This document shows positions 1-11,361 of a stretch of DNA of 64,000 bases, piece after piece. A program made the translations under genes and the position numbers. Positions within the stretch are counted from its first letter, which is position 1, and each line of letters starts with the position of its first letter. This DNA comes from Hermodice carunculata (Eukaryota; Annelida; Polychaeta; Eunicida; Amphinomidae). The DNA is taken from assembly GCA_964020975.1 (NCBI GenBank), contig OZ026612.1, positions 52,091,808-52,155,807 on the forward strand. Direction: 5' to 3'. The notes below the pieces were generated by a model. The model did not search any database, was not told the DNA's origin, and saw only the letters and a list, made by a program, of their open reading frames with translations.

Positions 1-307
1 GGACTTAGACTCACAGCATGGAGCAAGATGGTAAGAAAAGGGAGGATATTTAAAGGGCTCAACAAAGTTTAAAAATATGGAGGGTATAGCCTTTCTTGAA
101 GCTGTATGGTGACCAAGCATTCCAAACATGCTGAGGGAGGTCATTCTAGATTTTGGCTGCTATTTCTAGGGTTTGAAAGGTATGTTTCAGAAGAAGAAAA
201 AAAAAAATGATTTATTACCCAAAGCTCTAGTGCTGTACTATGGATTTCTGAAACTGGGGTCACGATGTTATATATAATTATAACCAGGTACTTTACCAAT
301 TTCCAAG
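1..307. other. Intergenic left edge
   Basis: AT-rich non-coding sequence. I see no exon with splice signals. The last nine bases (299-307, ATTTCCAAG) are the left target-site duplication of the neighbouring transposon. Confidence 0.5.
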
Positions 308-944
308 GGCAAGGTCTACTTTCCGGAACCGAACTTAACATTTATATAATGCACATAATAGGTGATATTATTGTAAAGTGGCCCTTCAGATACCGAATTT
401 TACATGCAACAGTCAGATAAACACCTGAATTCTGTTTAAGAAAGCTGTTCTCTTTGTAAAGTATATAATACATAAAAAGCAGAGGTAAACACATACATCG
501 CAAAGTGCTACAGAACGAGAGGTCAGTCATGATAAAACAGAACAGAATCATTCACAATGCTCTCATTTAAATTAAAGATCCCTTATTTCAATGCATTTCC
601 CAGGTCCCTTTAGTTCACGGAAGATTTTTTTTCTGTGTTAGTGTGGGCTACAATGAAACATTAAAGGAATTATCACAGTAAACATATAATAACGACAGTC
701 CAATATAACTGTCCTTCTTTTCTGTTATTTAGTGTCAAGCAAGGGAGATATGCACGTTTACCTGAACATTTTATTAAATACTCATTTTGAGACAAAATTA
801 CTACCAGACCAGGAAGGCAAACATACAAGGAAGGAATTACAGTGTTAAGTTTCGTAATTACTTGACTTATTTTTTACTATATCGCCGATTTATGTTTTGC
901 TTAATATGTTCTGTTAAGTTTTGTTCCGGAAAGTAGACCTTGCC
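308..944. mobile_element. Non-autonomous DNA transposon with 9-bp target duplication
   Basis: The ends are inverted repeats of about 33 bp starting GGCAAGGTCTACTTTCCGGA. Both sides carry the same 9-bp flank, ATTTCCAAG (299-307 and 945-953), which marks an intact insertion. The 637-bp interior has no long open frame, so the element cannot encode its own transposase. A 9-bp duplication with a GG start is compatible with Mutator-like or Merlin-like elements; I cannot choose between them. Confidence 0.75.
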
Positions 945-1032
945 ATTTCCAAGGAAAATGTAGTACTTATAATCAAAGTATACATTCAATTGGAAATTTG
1001 TTACACCTGTCAGTCTTGCCTGCTGGCATACA

Positions 1033-1193
1033 CAGTGCTGTCCAGCTGAAAATCTCTGTAGCAAAATTTTCTTTACTTGTAGCATCTTTTCCACTTCTTC
1101 ACATAAGAAACACTTATTTTTGAGAAAATTTGTAGCAATTTTGAAGAGCACTGTTGCAAAATTTTGCTACAATGCTCCAGTTGGACAGCCCTG
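1033..1193. mobile_element. Short MITE, hAT-like ends
   Basis: Terminal inverted repeats read CAGTGCTGTCCAGCTG on the left and CAGTTGGACAGCCCTG on the right. An internal complementary pair, GCAAAATTTT, adds to the foldback. No coding capacity. The flanking 8-mers do not match clearly, so the superfamily is inferred from the CAGNG start only. Confidence 0.5.
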
Positions 1194-2002
1194 ATAGTGA
1201 TACAGAAATTATCCTATCATAGTACCATGACACCGACATGAGTTAACGTTTGCTCCCCATCCCAACACCATCCAACCCATGTGGTCTGGCTCATGCCCGG
1301 GGCTCATGCCGTCAATGGCAGTCCTGCCTTTATCAAGCCACGACCACTGAAACCACAATCGGACTTGCGGTGTCTCGTGGTAGCTCTGGTCTTGACTGTA
1401 CCAAGTCAAAATGCACCGCACTGTGTCTGTGATACAGTCTACAGCTCTATTTAGACCATTCAGGTATTATACAGTATTAATAATACCTCCATGATTTAGA
1501 CCAATGCCGACTGAAGTCAAGCCACAACAAACACTCCATATCATTATCAATCACATTTCCATGGCTTGAATCATCATCGCCTTGAACTGTGCACAGCGAT
1601 ACTTTAGTACGTTCTATATGCCCATGACTAGGCTAATTCTTGTCATTGTGGCGTCAACTGTCATCGCTATATCATTCTCAGCTCACGAAAGAGGAGGTCG
1701 GACTTGCGCTCACTGAGGGCCCCTCACTGAGCTCAACTTGGTCTAGGCCTTGCCACTGTAGTCTGTACACAGTTGCTTCGCGATACAAAAGCTACAACAA
1801 CAGTACTTACTTTAGCATCGACTTTTGTAGATCCTTTGAAACTTCCACTGCCGATTTTGCCTGATTTGATGGAATGTCAGTTTTGTTTAAGACCCTGATT
1901 TCAGGCTCCGGGAGGGACAAAACCCGGCCCACTTCCTTAGACGGCTGACCCGCCATGTTGATATTGAGAAACGAATTGGGACAGCGGAGCAGTCGACGTC
2001 TC
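1194..2002. other. Intergenic, no supported gene
   Basis: Moderate-GC sequence with CpGs. Open frames up to 74 codons occur on both strands but have no splice context or recognisable domain. Confidence 0.4.
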
Positions 2003-2775
2003 AATGATATCCATTACGCGCCACACGGCTGATCAAGATAATTCTGTGGCCATATTCCAAAAAAGGGCGGGGGGGGGAGAGAGCCTAGCAAAAGGCCGGT
2101 CGTGTGAATATATTTCGTGTATGTAGCTTAATAAAATACTATCGAGGCACTTTAATTTTCCGAACAGAGCACAATTCATTTTATCACCAAACACACAGAT
2201 ACAGGGCACAAAACTGTGTAAATTTGTGCCCATTACTAAAACACGGAACGAATTGGAACGGAATGTATCATTTTTTTTTTAATTGTTCCATGTTTTAGTA
2301 GGCCAATACTATACTTTCTGCCTGTGTATTACCGGACGAAACCATCATCATATTTACTGGATATTTTCATATCAATGATATCCATTACGCGCCACACGGC
2401 TGATCAAGATAAATTTTGTGGCCATAGTCAAGAAAAAAAAGGGGGGGAGGGAGGGTGGCTAGCAAAAGGCAGGACGTCTAAATATATTTCGTGTATGTAG
2501 CTTAATAATACCATCGAAGCACTTTAATTTTTCGAACAACATGCAGAGCATAATTTATTTTATCACCAAGCACACAGATGCAGGGCACAAAACAGTGCAA
2601 ATCTGCGCCCATTACTAAAACACGCAACGAAATGGAACGGAATGTTCTGTGTATCAATTTTTTTTTTTTTTTCTTTTTTAATTGTTCCATGTTTTAGTGG
2701 TCATATATTATACATTCTGCCAGTGTATCCCGGACGAAACCATCATAATATTTACTGTATATTTTCATATTAGCA
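2003..2775. repeat. Direct duplication of about 370 bp, two copies
   Basis: Copy 1 begins near 2003 and copy 2 near 2372. Both start with ATCAATGATATCCATTACG and continue collinearly to about 2350 and 2770. Each copy holds an imperfect hairpin: ACTAAAACACGGAAC (or a close variant) pairs with GTTCCATGTTTTAGT across a poly-T run. A G-run near 2067 and 2441 differs in length between copies. This is a tandem duplication of a foldback unit with no coding potential. Confidence 0.75.
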
Positions 2776-2994
2776 TAAAGGCATGTAACTTTTGTTGCGT
2801 CACTTTTTAAAATGAAATATGCAATTGGTGCTGTGCCAACACCCTTCATTGAAAACATACAAAACAAAAAAGGCGAGTCTGTAGATAGCAGCAAAAGTTA
2901 TGCCGTGTTTACCTGCCATACCCATTGCCAGGAAACACGTGCTCCGAGCACAGTTTGCCAGCAGTACGTACTGTGTATGAATATGTGATTCACC

Positions 2995-3811
2995 TACTGG
3001 GACAACCAGCAGAGTAGTTGTCATCATAGTCTGGTCGATACGTACGGAGCTCCAGAGATGACATGAGAGACAAGCAATATTTTGTTCCCTCACAGTATTA
3101 TTGCATGGGAATGAAATAATGATAAAAAATAAAAAATCCACAAAAAGGTACCTCTGGAACCCCAGAGGGGAAACAGTAGACATTTTGTTATTTCGTTCCC
3201 TCGCATATATATTTTGTTCCTTCTGCAATAATTATTTTTTCCCTCAAAATACTTATTTCATTCTCACACAATAATATATGGTTCCCTCAACAATATCATT
3301 TCATTCCATCGCGATAGTTATTTCATTCCCTTGTACTTTAAAATTTTTATTCCCTCATTATTTCGTTCCCTTGAAATAATTATTTTATTCCCTCGCAGTA
3401 ATATCATTCCCTCGAATTAATTATTCGTTCTCTAGCAATGTTATTTTGTCCCCTCGCAATATCATTTCGTTCTCTCGCAACAGTATTTCATTCTCTCAAA
3501 ATATTTAATTCATTCCCTTGCAATAATATCATTGCTTCGAAATAATTATTCCGTTCCCTCGCAATATTATTTTGTCCCCTCGCAGTAATTATTGCATTCC
3601 CTCGACATATTTATTTCATTTCCTCACAATAATATATCATTCCCTCTCAATATAAATAAAGCGGCATTATTTCGAGGGAACACAATTATATTGCGAGTGA
3701 ACAAAATAATGTTGTAGGAAATGCAATAATATTGCGAGTGAAAGAAATAATTATTGCCAGACAACAAAATGAAATTATTTTTCTTCCTTTTCCTCTCTGG
3801 GGCTTTTTTTT

Positions 3812-3864
<53 letters not shown>

Positions 3865-4154
3865 TCGTATTGCGAGGGAACAAAATATTATTTCGAGGGA
3901 ACGCAACAACATTGCGAGAGAACAAAATAAATATTTCGAGGAAACGCAATATTATTGCGAAGGAACGAAAATTGTTTTTCTCTCATGTCCCCTCTAGGGC
4001 TCCGTAGATACGAACCCATTCATACTGACCGCTGAAGTCATTGCCCACCGAAAATACTGATTAGGGTCAGGTAGGCAGTGACTTGGGCGTTCAGTATAAA
4101 TGGGTTCGTGTCGACCAGAATATGATGACAACCATTCTGCTGGTTGCCCCTGTG
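2995..4154. mobile_element. Long palindromic MITE, hAT-like, with expanded interior
   Basis: The left end (GGGACAACCAGCAGAGTAG, then GTTGTCATCATA) is the inverse complement of the right end. Both are near-identical to the ends of the element at 47880-48733. The flanks GATTCACC (2987-2994) and GAATCATC (4155-4162) match at 6 of 8 positions, consistent with a decayed 8-bp hAT target duplication. The interior is an array built from TTCCCTCGCAATAATAT-like units, in one orientation to about 3655 and in the opposite orientation to about 3980. A poly-T tract at 3804-3865 interrupts the second half. Confidence 0.75.
3180..3985. repeat. Inverted array of short CCCTCGCAATA units
   Basis: Roughly 20 degenerate units of 20-30 bp read TTATTTCGTTCCCTCGCAAT on the left. 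The same unit appears as its reverse complement, TTGCGAGGGAACGAAATAAT, on the right, and the turn lies near 3655. The array sits inside the 2995-4154 MITE and looks like an expanded stem of that palindrome. Confidence 0.7.
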
Positions 4155-4379
4155 GAATCATCCTCTGTTTGCAAATTCATCATGGAAAAAATATCTGTCA
4201 AACCAAACAACACATATAGGCTGATAGCTTCATGTAATAGTCCAGCTGAAACAATGGGCTAATTACAGGTAAATGGCTACCAAAGGTGTGAGCACAATAA
4301 AACCAAGAACTGTTTGGTAACCTGCTCCTGACTGGCCGCAATGGTGTATTCATCCGTGTTTTAGAATAGGTATGTATTT

Positions 4380-4380
<1 letters not shown>

Positions 4381-4423
<43 letters not shown>

Positions 4424-4425
4424 TC
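4381..4425. repeat. (CTTT)n microsatellite
   Basis: Eleven uninterrupted CTTT units. Confidence 0.95.
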
Positions 4426-5040
4426 AAAAAATTCTTGTCTCCGTTTAACTCTGTTCATACTCATTTTCGACACCTTGACGCACCACTTTTTTTTCCACTC
4501 ACGTCACGCCGGCCCAGCTGTCTCTGGGCGGGTCTAAAAGCTGGTACATAGGCCTAATATAACATAATCGAATATAAATTGCCGTTTTATTTATTTCTAC
4601 GGAAAAGACAGGAAATTTTTCACTGTTGAAACTTAAATCAAGATCCATCAAAGCATACATTGGCGAGAATCTATCACAAATGGGGATTATGTGCTAATTA
4701 TGCTGACAACAAACGCGGGTGTAGAATGGAAGGTATGATTGTTATCCTGATGCGGGGTAGACAAAGGAATTCGAATTCAGAACGCAAATATTTTATCCTC
4801 AATTACATCTGTGAAAGTGTTCGTTCTTGTAGGTTTGTTTACAATACTCATAAATCCTATTGTAGATTTTTTATCAATTGAAAACGAGCTAAAAAATTAT
4901 GTTCAGCTATGCTTTGTCCTATTTTGGTCCAGCATTTAGACCCTTCCGCTGCCTACGCATGCGCTAACTGCATCTGATTTTGTGTTACTGTAAATTCTTT
5001 CAAAATAGTCTGCTTTATTTGATGATCGCCTGTTTCATTT
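4426..5040. other. Intergenic, no supported gene
   Basis: A + strand open frame of 73 codons (4660-4881) is present, but without domain, splice or conservation evidence. Nothing else is seen. Confidence 0.4.
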
Positions 5041-5370
5041 AGCAGCGACACCTGTTGTCGTCTGTTGTTTGTTTTATTTAAAAAAAAATGGCTCGTTTTA
5101 TTTGTCATTTCTGTCTGTTTTTTTATCTGCTTTATCTATGATTATTCTGTGTAAAACGAAAAATACCTGTTTTCTTTTATTTTTATGTCTGTTTTATTTA
5201 TAATTGTTCTGTTTTAAATGAGAAATGTATGTTTTGTTTAATTTTTATTTATTTACTTTTTTGTCTGTTTTATCTACGATTATTCTGTTTTAAATGAGAA
5301 ATGTGCCTGTTTTCTTTCACTTTTTTCGTCTCTTTTATTGTTCTGTTTTAAACGAGAAATGTATTTTTTG
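5040..5370. repeat. Degenerate T-rich tandem repeat, period near 75 bp
   Basis: Four to five units share TGTCTGTTTTAT, ATTATTCTGTTTTAAA and GAGAAATGT blocks in the same order. Units differ by indels, so the array is old. Confidence 0.65.
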
Positions 5371-5984
5371 AGGTCCTGGCTTGCCATACCTGTATTGTGC
5401 GTGTCTTTCCGAGGACTCGTCAATCTCCTAATCACCCAACGATGACACTGATGGTTACACAGGAGTTGATACTTTATTCGCAGGCGTGCCAGTTATATCT
5501 TTTGGTGAAAGTACAAATGAATAAGACCCATGTGCTTGTGGCAAAGAATCAGCCCCGGGGAATCAGCAGTTGATTTTTTTTTCTTTTGATTGTATACTTT
5601 TCAGCTCTGTGGGTGTTTCAGCGTGCAGATTTCCTGGTCGTGGTTGTGTTCTAGCAACACCCAGATTTCGGTTAGAAACCAGTTCTAGCGCATGAACCCT
5701 TACTCACAAAGCCATCTTGACAGCGAGCATGTTAATACATTATTATTCAATTTTTGAGGGTGAATTATAATTTTCTAGAGTGAAATTCAAAAGTGGTAAC
5801 TCATTGTAGATCACACGAGATTAACATTGACCTCATTGTTACAACCAAGTTGTCACGTGCCTGCACCAGTGACGTTGTGTATTAACATATAGCTAGATAA
5901 AATCAAATGTGCGCATGGGATGTTTTATTATACGTCACACGTGACGTGAGATAACCACGACGAACGTAAACAAACATGACATAC
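5371..5984. other. Intergenic, no supported gene
   Basis: Mixed AT-rich sequence with a CACGTG near 5855 and paired CACGTGACGTGA-like bases near 5938. No exon is recognisable. Confidence 0.35.
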
Positions 5985-6276
5985 CAGTGACTGCATTTAG
6001 AAAAACCAAACTAAGTTCAAAATTCAGACTAAGTTCGAAAATTGAACTGTTACTAGGATAACACTCTTTTTGCATTTTGTGTACAGAAAATACTGTTAAT
6101 CATCCACGTTCTTCGAACGAAGATGCTAATTAGTTCAGGATAAAAGTGCTCAAGACTTTCATTAGGAGTTTATTCAAAATGGACATACATATCAAAGAAA
6201 ACGAGAAGTGCCTCAACTGTTACCCTAGTTAAAGTTCAATTTTTGAACTTAGTTTGTGTTATGAATGCGGCCACTG
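5985..6276. mobile_element. MITE of about 292 bp
   Basis: The left end, CAGTGACTGCATTTA, is followed by CCAAACTAAGTTC. It is mirrored on the right by GAACTTAGTTTGTG and then GAATGCGGCCACTG. The inverted repeats together span about 45 bp each side. No coding capacity. I could not settle the target duplication. Confidence 0.6.
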
Positions 6277-6369
6277 GTGACTGTGAGCGTTGAAAGTATG
6301 CCTTGGGCATATTTTAGCGATGAACACCCAACTGAGCATAGAATTAATAAAATCTTAAATCGCTAACAC

Positions 6370-7350
6370 ACACAAAATCGACCCTCATTTCTTATGTGAC
6401 ACTGGTCACTGTGTATTTTTTGTAACTTACATGTGACCTCTCAAAGTCAAAGGTCAATGTTATTTTGCTATTTGAAGTTTTCTTCTAGTCATAACTCAGG
6501 CAATTTTATCCTGTTTTGACCATGTTGGGCTCAAATTGTGGATATTATACGTGACACTGCACATTTTTGTAAACATGTGACATCTACAGGTCAAAGGTCA
6601 AGATCATTTGGACCTTTGGAAATTCCATCCAGCCATAACTTGTTCAATTTTCATCCAATTGTAATCCTTTTTAACTCAATTTGTAGGTATTGCAACACTG
6701 CATATTTGTGTAAGTTCCATGTGACCTCTGAAAGTCAAAGGTCAAATTTATTTGGCCCTTTGAAATTTTCATCTCGCCATCACCTGGTCAATGTTCATCT
6801 GGTTTGGGTCATGTTGGGCTTAAATTATAGGTATTGCAACACTACATATTTGTGTAATTTACATGTGACATCTAAAGGTCAAAGGTCAAGGTCATTTGGA
6901 CCGTTGAACGTTTCATACAGCCATAACATGATCAAATTTCATCCAATTTTATTCAGGTTGAACTAAAATTGCAGGTATTGCAACACTGCACATTTTTGTA
7001 ATTTAATTGTGACCTCTAAAAGTCAAAGGTCAAGTTTATTTGGCTGTTTGAAATTTTCTAGCCATATTGGTTAATTTGCATCTGATTTGGTTAATGTTGG
7101 GCTTAAATTGTAGATATTATAACAGCATACATTTTTTAATTTTATATGCTACCTCTAAAAGTCAAAGTTCAAGGTCTTTGGGTCTTTGACATTTTCATCT
7201 AGCCATAACTTGGTCAATTTTCATCCAATTTCAGTCATGTTGGGCTCAAGTTGTGGGTATTGCAACATTGCACATTTGTGTAATGTACATGTGACCTCTA
7301 AAGGTCAAAGGTAAATGTCATTTGGACTTTGAAATTTTTATCTCGCCAAG
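6370..7350. repeat. Seven-copy 143-bp satellite with AGGTCA repeats
   Basis: The landmark ATGTGACCTCTAAAGGTCAA (or close variants) recurs at about 6431, 6575, 6719, 6863, 7006, 7146 and 7289, a spacing of 140-144 bp. Each unit then reads through a CATTTGGACCTTTGAAATTTTC block, GCCATAACTTGGTCAATTTT and TAGGTATTGCAACACTGCA. Several units contain AGGTCAAAGGTCA, two AGGTCA half-sites spaced by one base (the DR1 arrangement bound by RXR, PPAR and HNF4 type receptors). Short open frames here are by-products of the period. Confidence 0.9.
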
Positions 7351-7704
7351 ATTTGTTTCTTTCACGAGGGCGGGGGGGGGGTGGGGGACGAGGAGGGGCG
7401 GAGAGGTCGAACGACGCAAGGTAAAACCACATTCAAACAGATGTGTGCAGAAATGCACATCTCATAAGTTATACCATGGACCTATTAACGACCTGTCTCG
7501 TTAATAGGTCCAATTCATATTATTGTTGTAAGCATATCCAATGAAGAATGAACAAAAGTTATAGCATTTAAGATGTGCAATTTTTGAAGGCACAAAGACA
7601 GATTTGCTTTGAAGCAAAGATATCTTCTTTGCCAGGTCGTTTTTCTGTTGTGACGGTCCCAATATAGTGCTGCCCCCTCCTGATAAGAATGCAAACCACG
7701 ATTG

Positions 7705-7760
7705 ACATTTAGTCACGTGATACAAACATGGCGGTATTCTGCAAAAACAAAACACCGGTG
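7705..7760 (+). promoter_or_regulatory. Candidate promoter of the ASB-type gene
   Basis: TCACGTGA (7713-7720, E-box of USF/MITF type) lies six bases before ACATGGCGG (7726-7734). The latter fits the YY1 initiator-type motif AANATGGCGGC that often sits at transcription starts. It lies about 0.75 kb upstream of the ASB start codon and would leave room for a non-coding first exon. Inferred from motifs only; direction is not proved. Confidence 0.35.
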
Positions 7761-8481
7761 CCAATCGCTTGACAGAAATTACGAGTTTCTGGAGGATTTG
7801 GACGCATTTTTGTAGGCCCCAAGATGAAACAGAGGACTAGCTGTCACGCGTTTCAAGCATCTGGAAGGCTTTTTGGAGTAGAACAACAGGAAACGCTTGC
7901 ATTTAAGTTGCAGTAGCATGGAATGACAATGAATCTGAATCAACTTGTGAATGGATGACAGCTTGCATTTGACAGCTGTGACAGTTGCGCTGGGCTCAAT
8001 ATCACAACCATTTCCGACCTGTGTATTTGTAAAAAGCATTCCAGAAGTTAATAAGTCTTTCCTTTACAAGATTATACCACTGTTCCATAGGGTGATTTAT
8101 CACAGGGACCAACAGACCGGGTAACTCGGAGGCTGTGACTGTTTTGTGCATTGAATCAACTTGCGCTTTTACTCTGTGTGATATAACTGGTAAACGGATG
8201 GTTTTCTGATTCCATGTGCAGTTGTCTGTACATAATTACAGACGTTATATTTTATAAACTGGACTCCAGTGGATATTACTGTTAACTTTGTTGTTTCTGA
8301 CACATACACAGATTTCCGTGTTCATATTTATTCTGTTAAACTGCTTGGGAACAAAAATTCAATTTGACTGGCATATAGAGAGAATTCCAGTGTAGTATAA
8401 CAAGAAACTGAACATAAAGACCAAAGGATAAATTGACCCTTTTCAAAAGTGAATGGTCAAAACAGCGCTGGTTTTAGGCAG

Positions 8482-8494
8482 TTTCCTTTCCTAG
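8482..8494 (+). other. 3' splice acceptor before the ASB start codon
   Basis: The pyrimidine run and TAG are followed two bases later by ATG. This explains why the frame stays open upstream of the first Met without being coding. I could not identify the partnering donor with confidence. Confidence 0.55.
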
Positions 8495-10224
8495 GCATGG
8501 CTTCAGCAGTGCAAGCACGAGTGCACCAGCTAAATGCTGAGATCATTGAAGAAGTAGCTAATGCCATCCGCCGATGTGACTCCATTGAAGATATTCTGGT
8601 CCTGTTTGTAAATAGTGAATCTTATCGTTCTCTCTTTTACACGTGGAAAGATCCAGAGACCAATCTGAATTTATTGCAGCTTGCAATAGTTTGTCAGCAT
8701 GCAGCAATGGTACGTTTTCTATGCCATGAACTGCATAAATCTCCCAAGTTCAACTTTGAACAGACAATACATAAACTAGAGGAAAATGCACCAATACATT
8801 TAGCATGTATTGTGGGAAATCTGGAGATTGTTAAATACTTTGTAGAAGTGCAGCAAGTGGATCTGACCCATGGAAGTGCAGTGACATGTCCCCTTCCAGT
8901 GTCTGACTTTAAAGGAGAAGCATGGCATACTGATGAAAACACAAATCCAACACGTCAAAAACCTCTTGAAATTTGTATAAAGAGAAAGCACTTGGACTGT
9001 GCCAGATATCTCTGTGATGTTATTATTAACAGTGTGTCTCGACCTTCCCATGTGCTGGAGAAGTCATCAGACCTTCATCATGCTTGCTATCTAGGAATAC
9101 CTGAATATGTTAAACTGTTGCTTCAGGAGGGTGCAAGTAGGAAGGTAAATGAAAAGAATTTGTGTCGCTATACCCCATTGCATGTGGCATGCATTATGGG
9201 CGAGGATCAGTGCATGGAACTCTTGCTGCAGAATGGAGCTGATGTAAATGCCAGTGCTGGCAAACTCACTTGCCTCCATGTCTTGTATTGGACAACTTTT
9301 CGAGCCGAAAATATGGTCAGGTGCACAGAGTTATTCTTAAGATATGGTGGAGATGTAAATTTCACAGATCATCACAACAATAGTGCTCTGGATTATCTTG
9401 CCTGGAACCTTGGGGAAAATGTGCACATTTCATATTTGCTGCTTGGTATACACAAGGCAAAAGTCATGCTTGATTATGAATTTTGTAGGACTGATTACAA
9501 TGCACCTGAATTACCAGCATCAGAGTACCACCAGCAGGTCCTGCGTTGCATGGAACTGCTTCTTGAAGCTGGTGGATCAACAGCTGTGTATGGTCAAAAT
9601 GGAATTATAAATCACACTATACTGCATACCATTCTACAAAACACTGGGCGCACGCTGAACAGGTCTTTGACAGAGAATCCCATGCTGGTGTACAAGGCTT
9701 TAGAATTGTGCTTCAAATATGGTGCTGATCCAAATGCATTGGCAAAGTACAGTGGAGAAAGTGCATTTGCCATGCTCTTAAATTATGGCCCACCTGATGT
9801 TTGCCATAAATACTCCAGGCTTTATTCCTATGTACATTTGTTTCTTCTTAATGGAGCCCATGTAGATCTCAGCTTGTATGGGTCCATGAACCAGGACCCT
9901 GTGACAATAGCCATAATAAGAAGATACTCAATTGAGGTCATCAAACTTCTGTACAACTTCATGACTCTGGGGTCTTTATTCCGGTCTTGTCAGCTAATCA
10001 CAGCCAGGAATCTATGGCATCACTTAGGACAGCACATGCAAGTGAAAGCTGATGTTGAAGAAAATCGACAGGCTTGGCTGCAGCTGATCTTGTCCGAAGT
10101 ACGGAGTCTTAAGCACCACAGCAAGCTGGCTATTCTCAAATTCAGCCACAAAAGCACTGTACAGTTGGATGAGCTTCCACTGCCTCCTCTCTTGAAGAGC
10201 TACCTTAGGTCACCAGAATTTTGA
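8495..10224 (+). CDS. Ankyrin-repeat and SOCS-box (ASB-type) protein, single coding exon
   Basis: A 575-residue protein starting at ATG 8497 and ending with TGA at 10222-10224. The frame is open upstream to 8437, but the only in-frame Met is at 8497. It is preceded by a polypyrimidine tract and TAG (TTTCCTTTCCTAG, 8482-8494), so I read a 3' splice site and an upstream non-coding exon. About eight to nine ankyrin repeats lie between residues 50 and 480, for example TPLHVACIMGEDQCMELLLQ and NAPIHLACIVGNLEIVKYF. The last 44 residues form a SOCS box: BC-box SLKHHSKLAI, then cullin-5-box LPLPPLLKSYL. ASB proteins are substrate receptors of elongin B/C-cullin-5 ubiquitin ligases. The BC box has Ser where Cys is usual, which may still bind elongin C. 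I cannot assign it to a vertebrate ASB number. Confidence 0.9.
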
Positions 10225-11361
10225 AACTTTTTGGGGAGAGGGGTGTCAAAATTATGGAAAAATGACCATTGTTATTTCTCAGATTCTTGTGCATGCTGTT
10301 GAAACTGTTGTCCTCTCATTCCATTCTTGATTAAAATATTGTGTCCAGTAATAGAACTCCAAATCAGTGCTGAAATTGTTGCATATAAAAATCACAAACA
10401 GAGCTTAACATCACATTCAAACATATCTTGACCCCAGCAAAGGAGTCTTAGGGTTTGTACATGCACTGTGGAATCTGCTACTTGTAGCCACTGCTGTGAG
10501 AAGTCGCCTGCTCTGTTTGGTTACAATTTTTGGGACATGAGAGTCCATTTCTTTGTTTTTAAATTAATATTCAGTGAAAGGTTACCTGCTGTGTGTTGCC
10601 ACATTTTCACAGCATAAAAGGTGATCACAAGCAGCAGTTGTCACTGTGCATGTATGTGAGCAAATGTCTCCGGATTCACATGCTGCAGAACCAAACAAAT
10701 GAACTCTGTTTTCAAACATTTTCAACATTTTTTTTTGTTTTTGTTTTGTTTTTCTTTACAGTTTGATGTACAGATTTATGCCTTGTTTTTTTGGACAACA
10801 CAGGGTTTGATTTATAGTTTGGTTTTGTCCAGCACTTTTTCCAGAGAAACCAAAAAGGACACAAATTTATATAAGGTGCTGGACATAAATTTCATTGTCA
10901 AAAAGTGCTATACATGTACATGCAAAATTAAAATTTGAGAACCAGTAATGATGTTTTGGTAATGGTTGTCAGCAGAGCGTTAGGCCCATGGGCCTCTTGT
11001 TTTTGACATGCTGATGGACCTGTACTGCTCTTTGGCATACCCCTTGTCAATTCAAACTTACAATACTGCGTAATTTAAGACAACTTTTATGCATAGATAG
11101 CAAATGTCAATGTATGTCAGTCTTACAATGTACGTGATTGCATGTGCGTTCCATAATCATGTATCATATGCATACTGATAGGGCAAGATTGTGCTACACA
11201 AAGATCTAGGATCTTCACACAAGTCAAGTGGGTATGAGGATTACCCAGTTCACAGCTGGCAAGTCTGAGTAGTTGTGTGTAGAAAATGATTTATGTTACA
11301 GCTGCAATTAGCTTGCTCTGACAGAAGCATCAATCAAACAATATTGGTCAGAGATGCAATG
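10225..11361 (+). other. Probable 3' UTR and flank of the ASB-type gene
   Basis: Non-coding, T-rich. A weak poly(A)-type hexamer ATTAAA lies at about 10331, and AATAAA motifs appear only later (about 15806, 16223, 16797). The true cleavage site cannot be placed from sequence alone. Confidence 0.4.

Noticed and set aside
6538-6966. 142-codon open frame with repeated YCNTTYLC segments
   Set aside because: Created by the 143-144 bp satellite period, which is close to a multiple of three.
8449-8496. Upstream extension of the ASB protein by 16 residues
   Set aside because: It would need a GTG start, and the stretch contains a splice acceptor directly before the first ATG.
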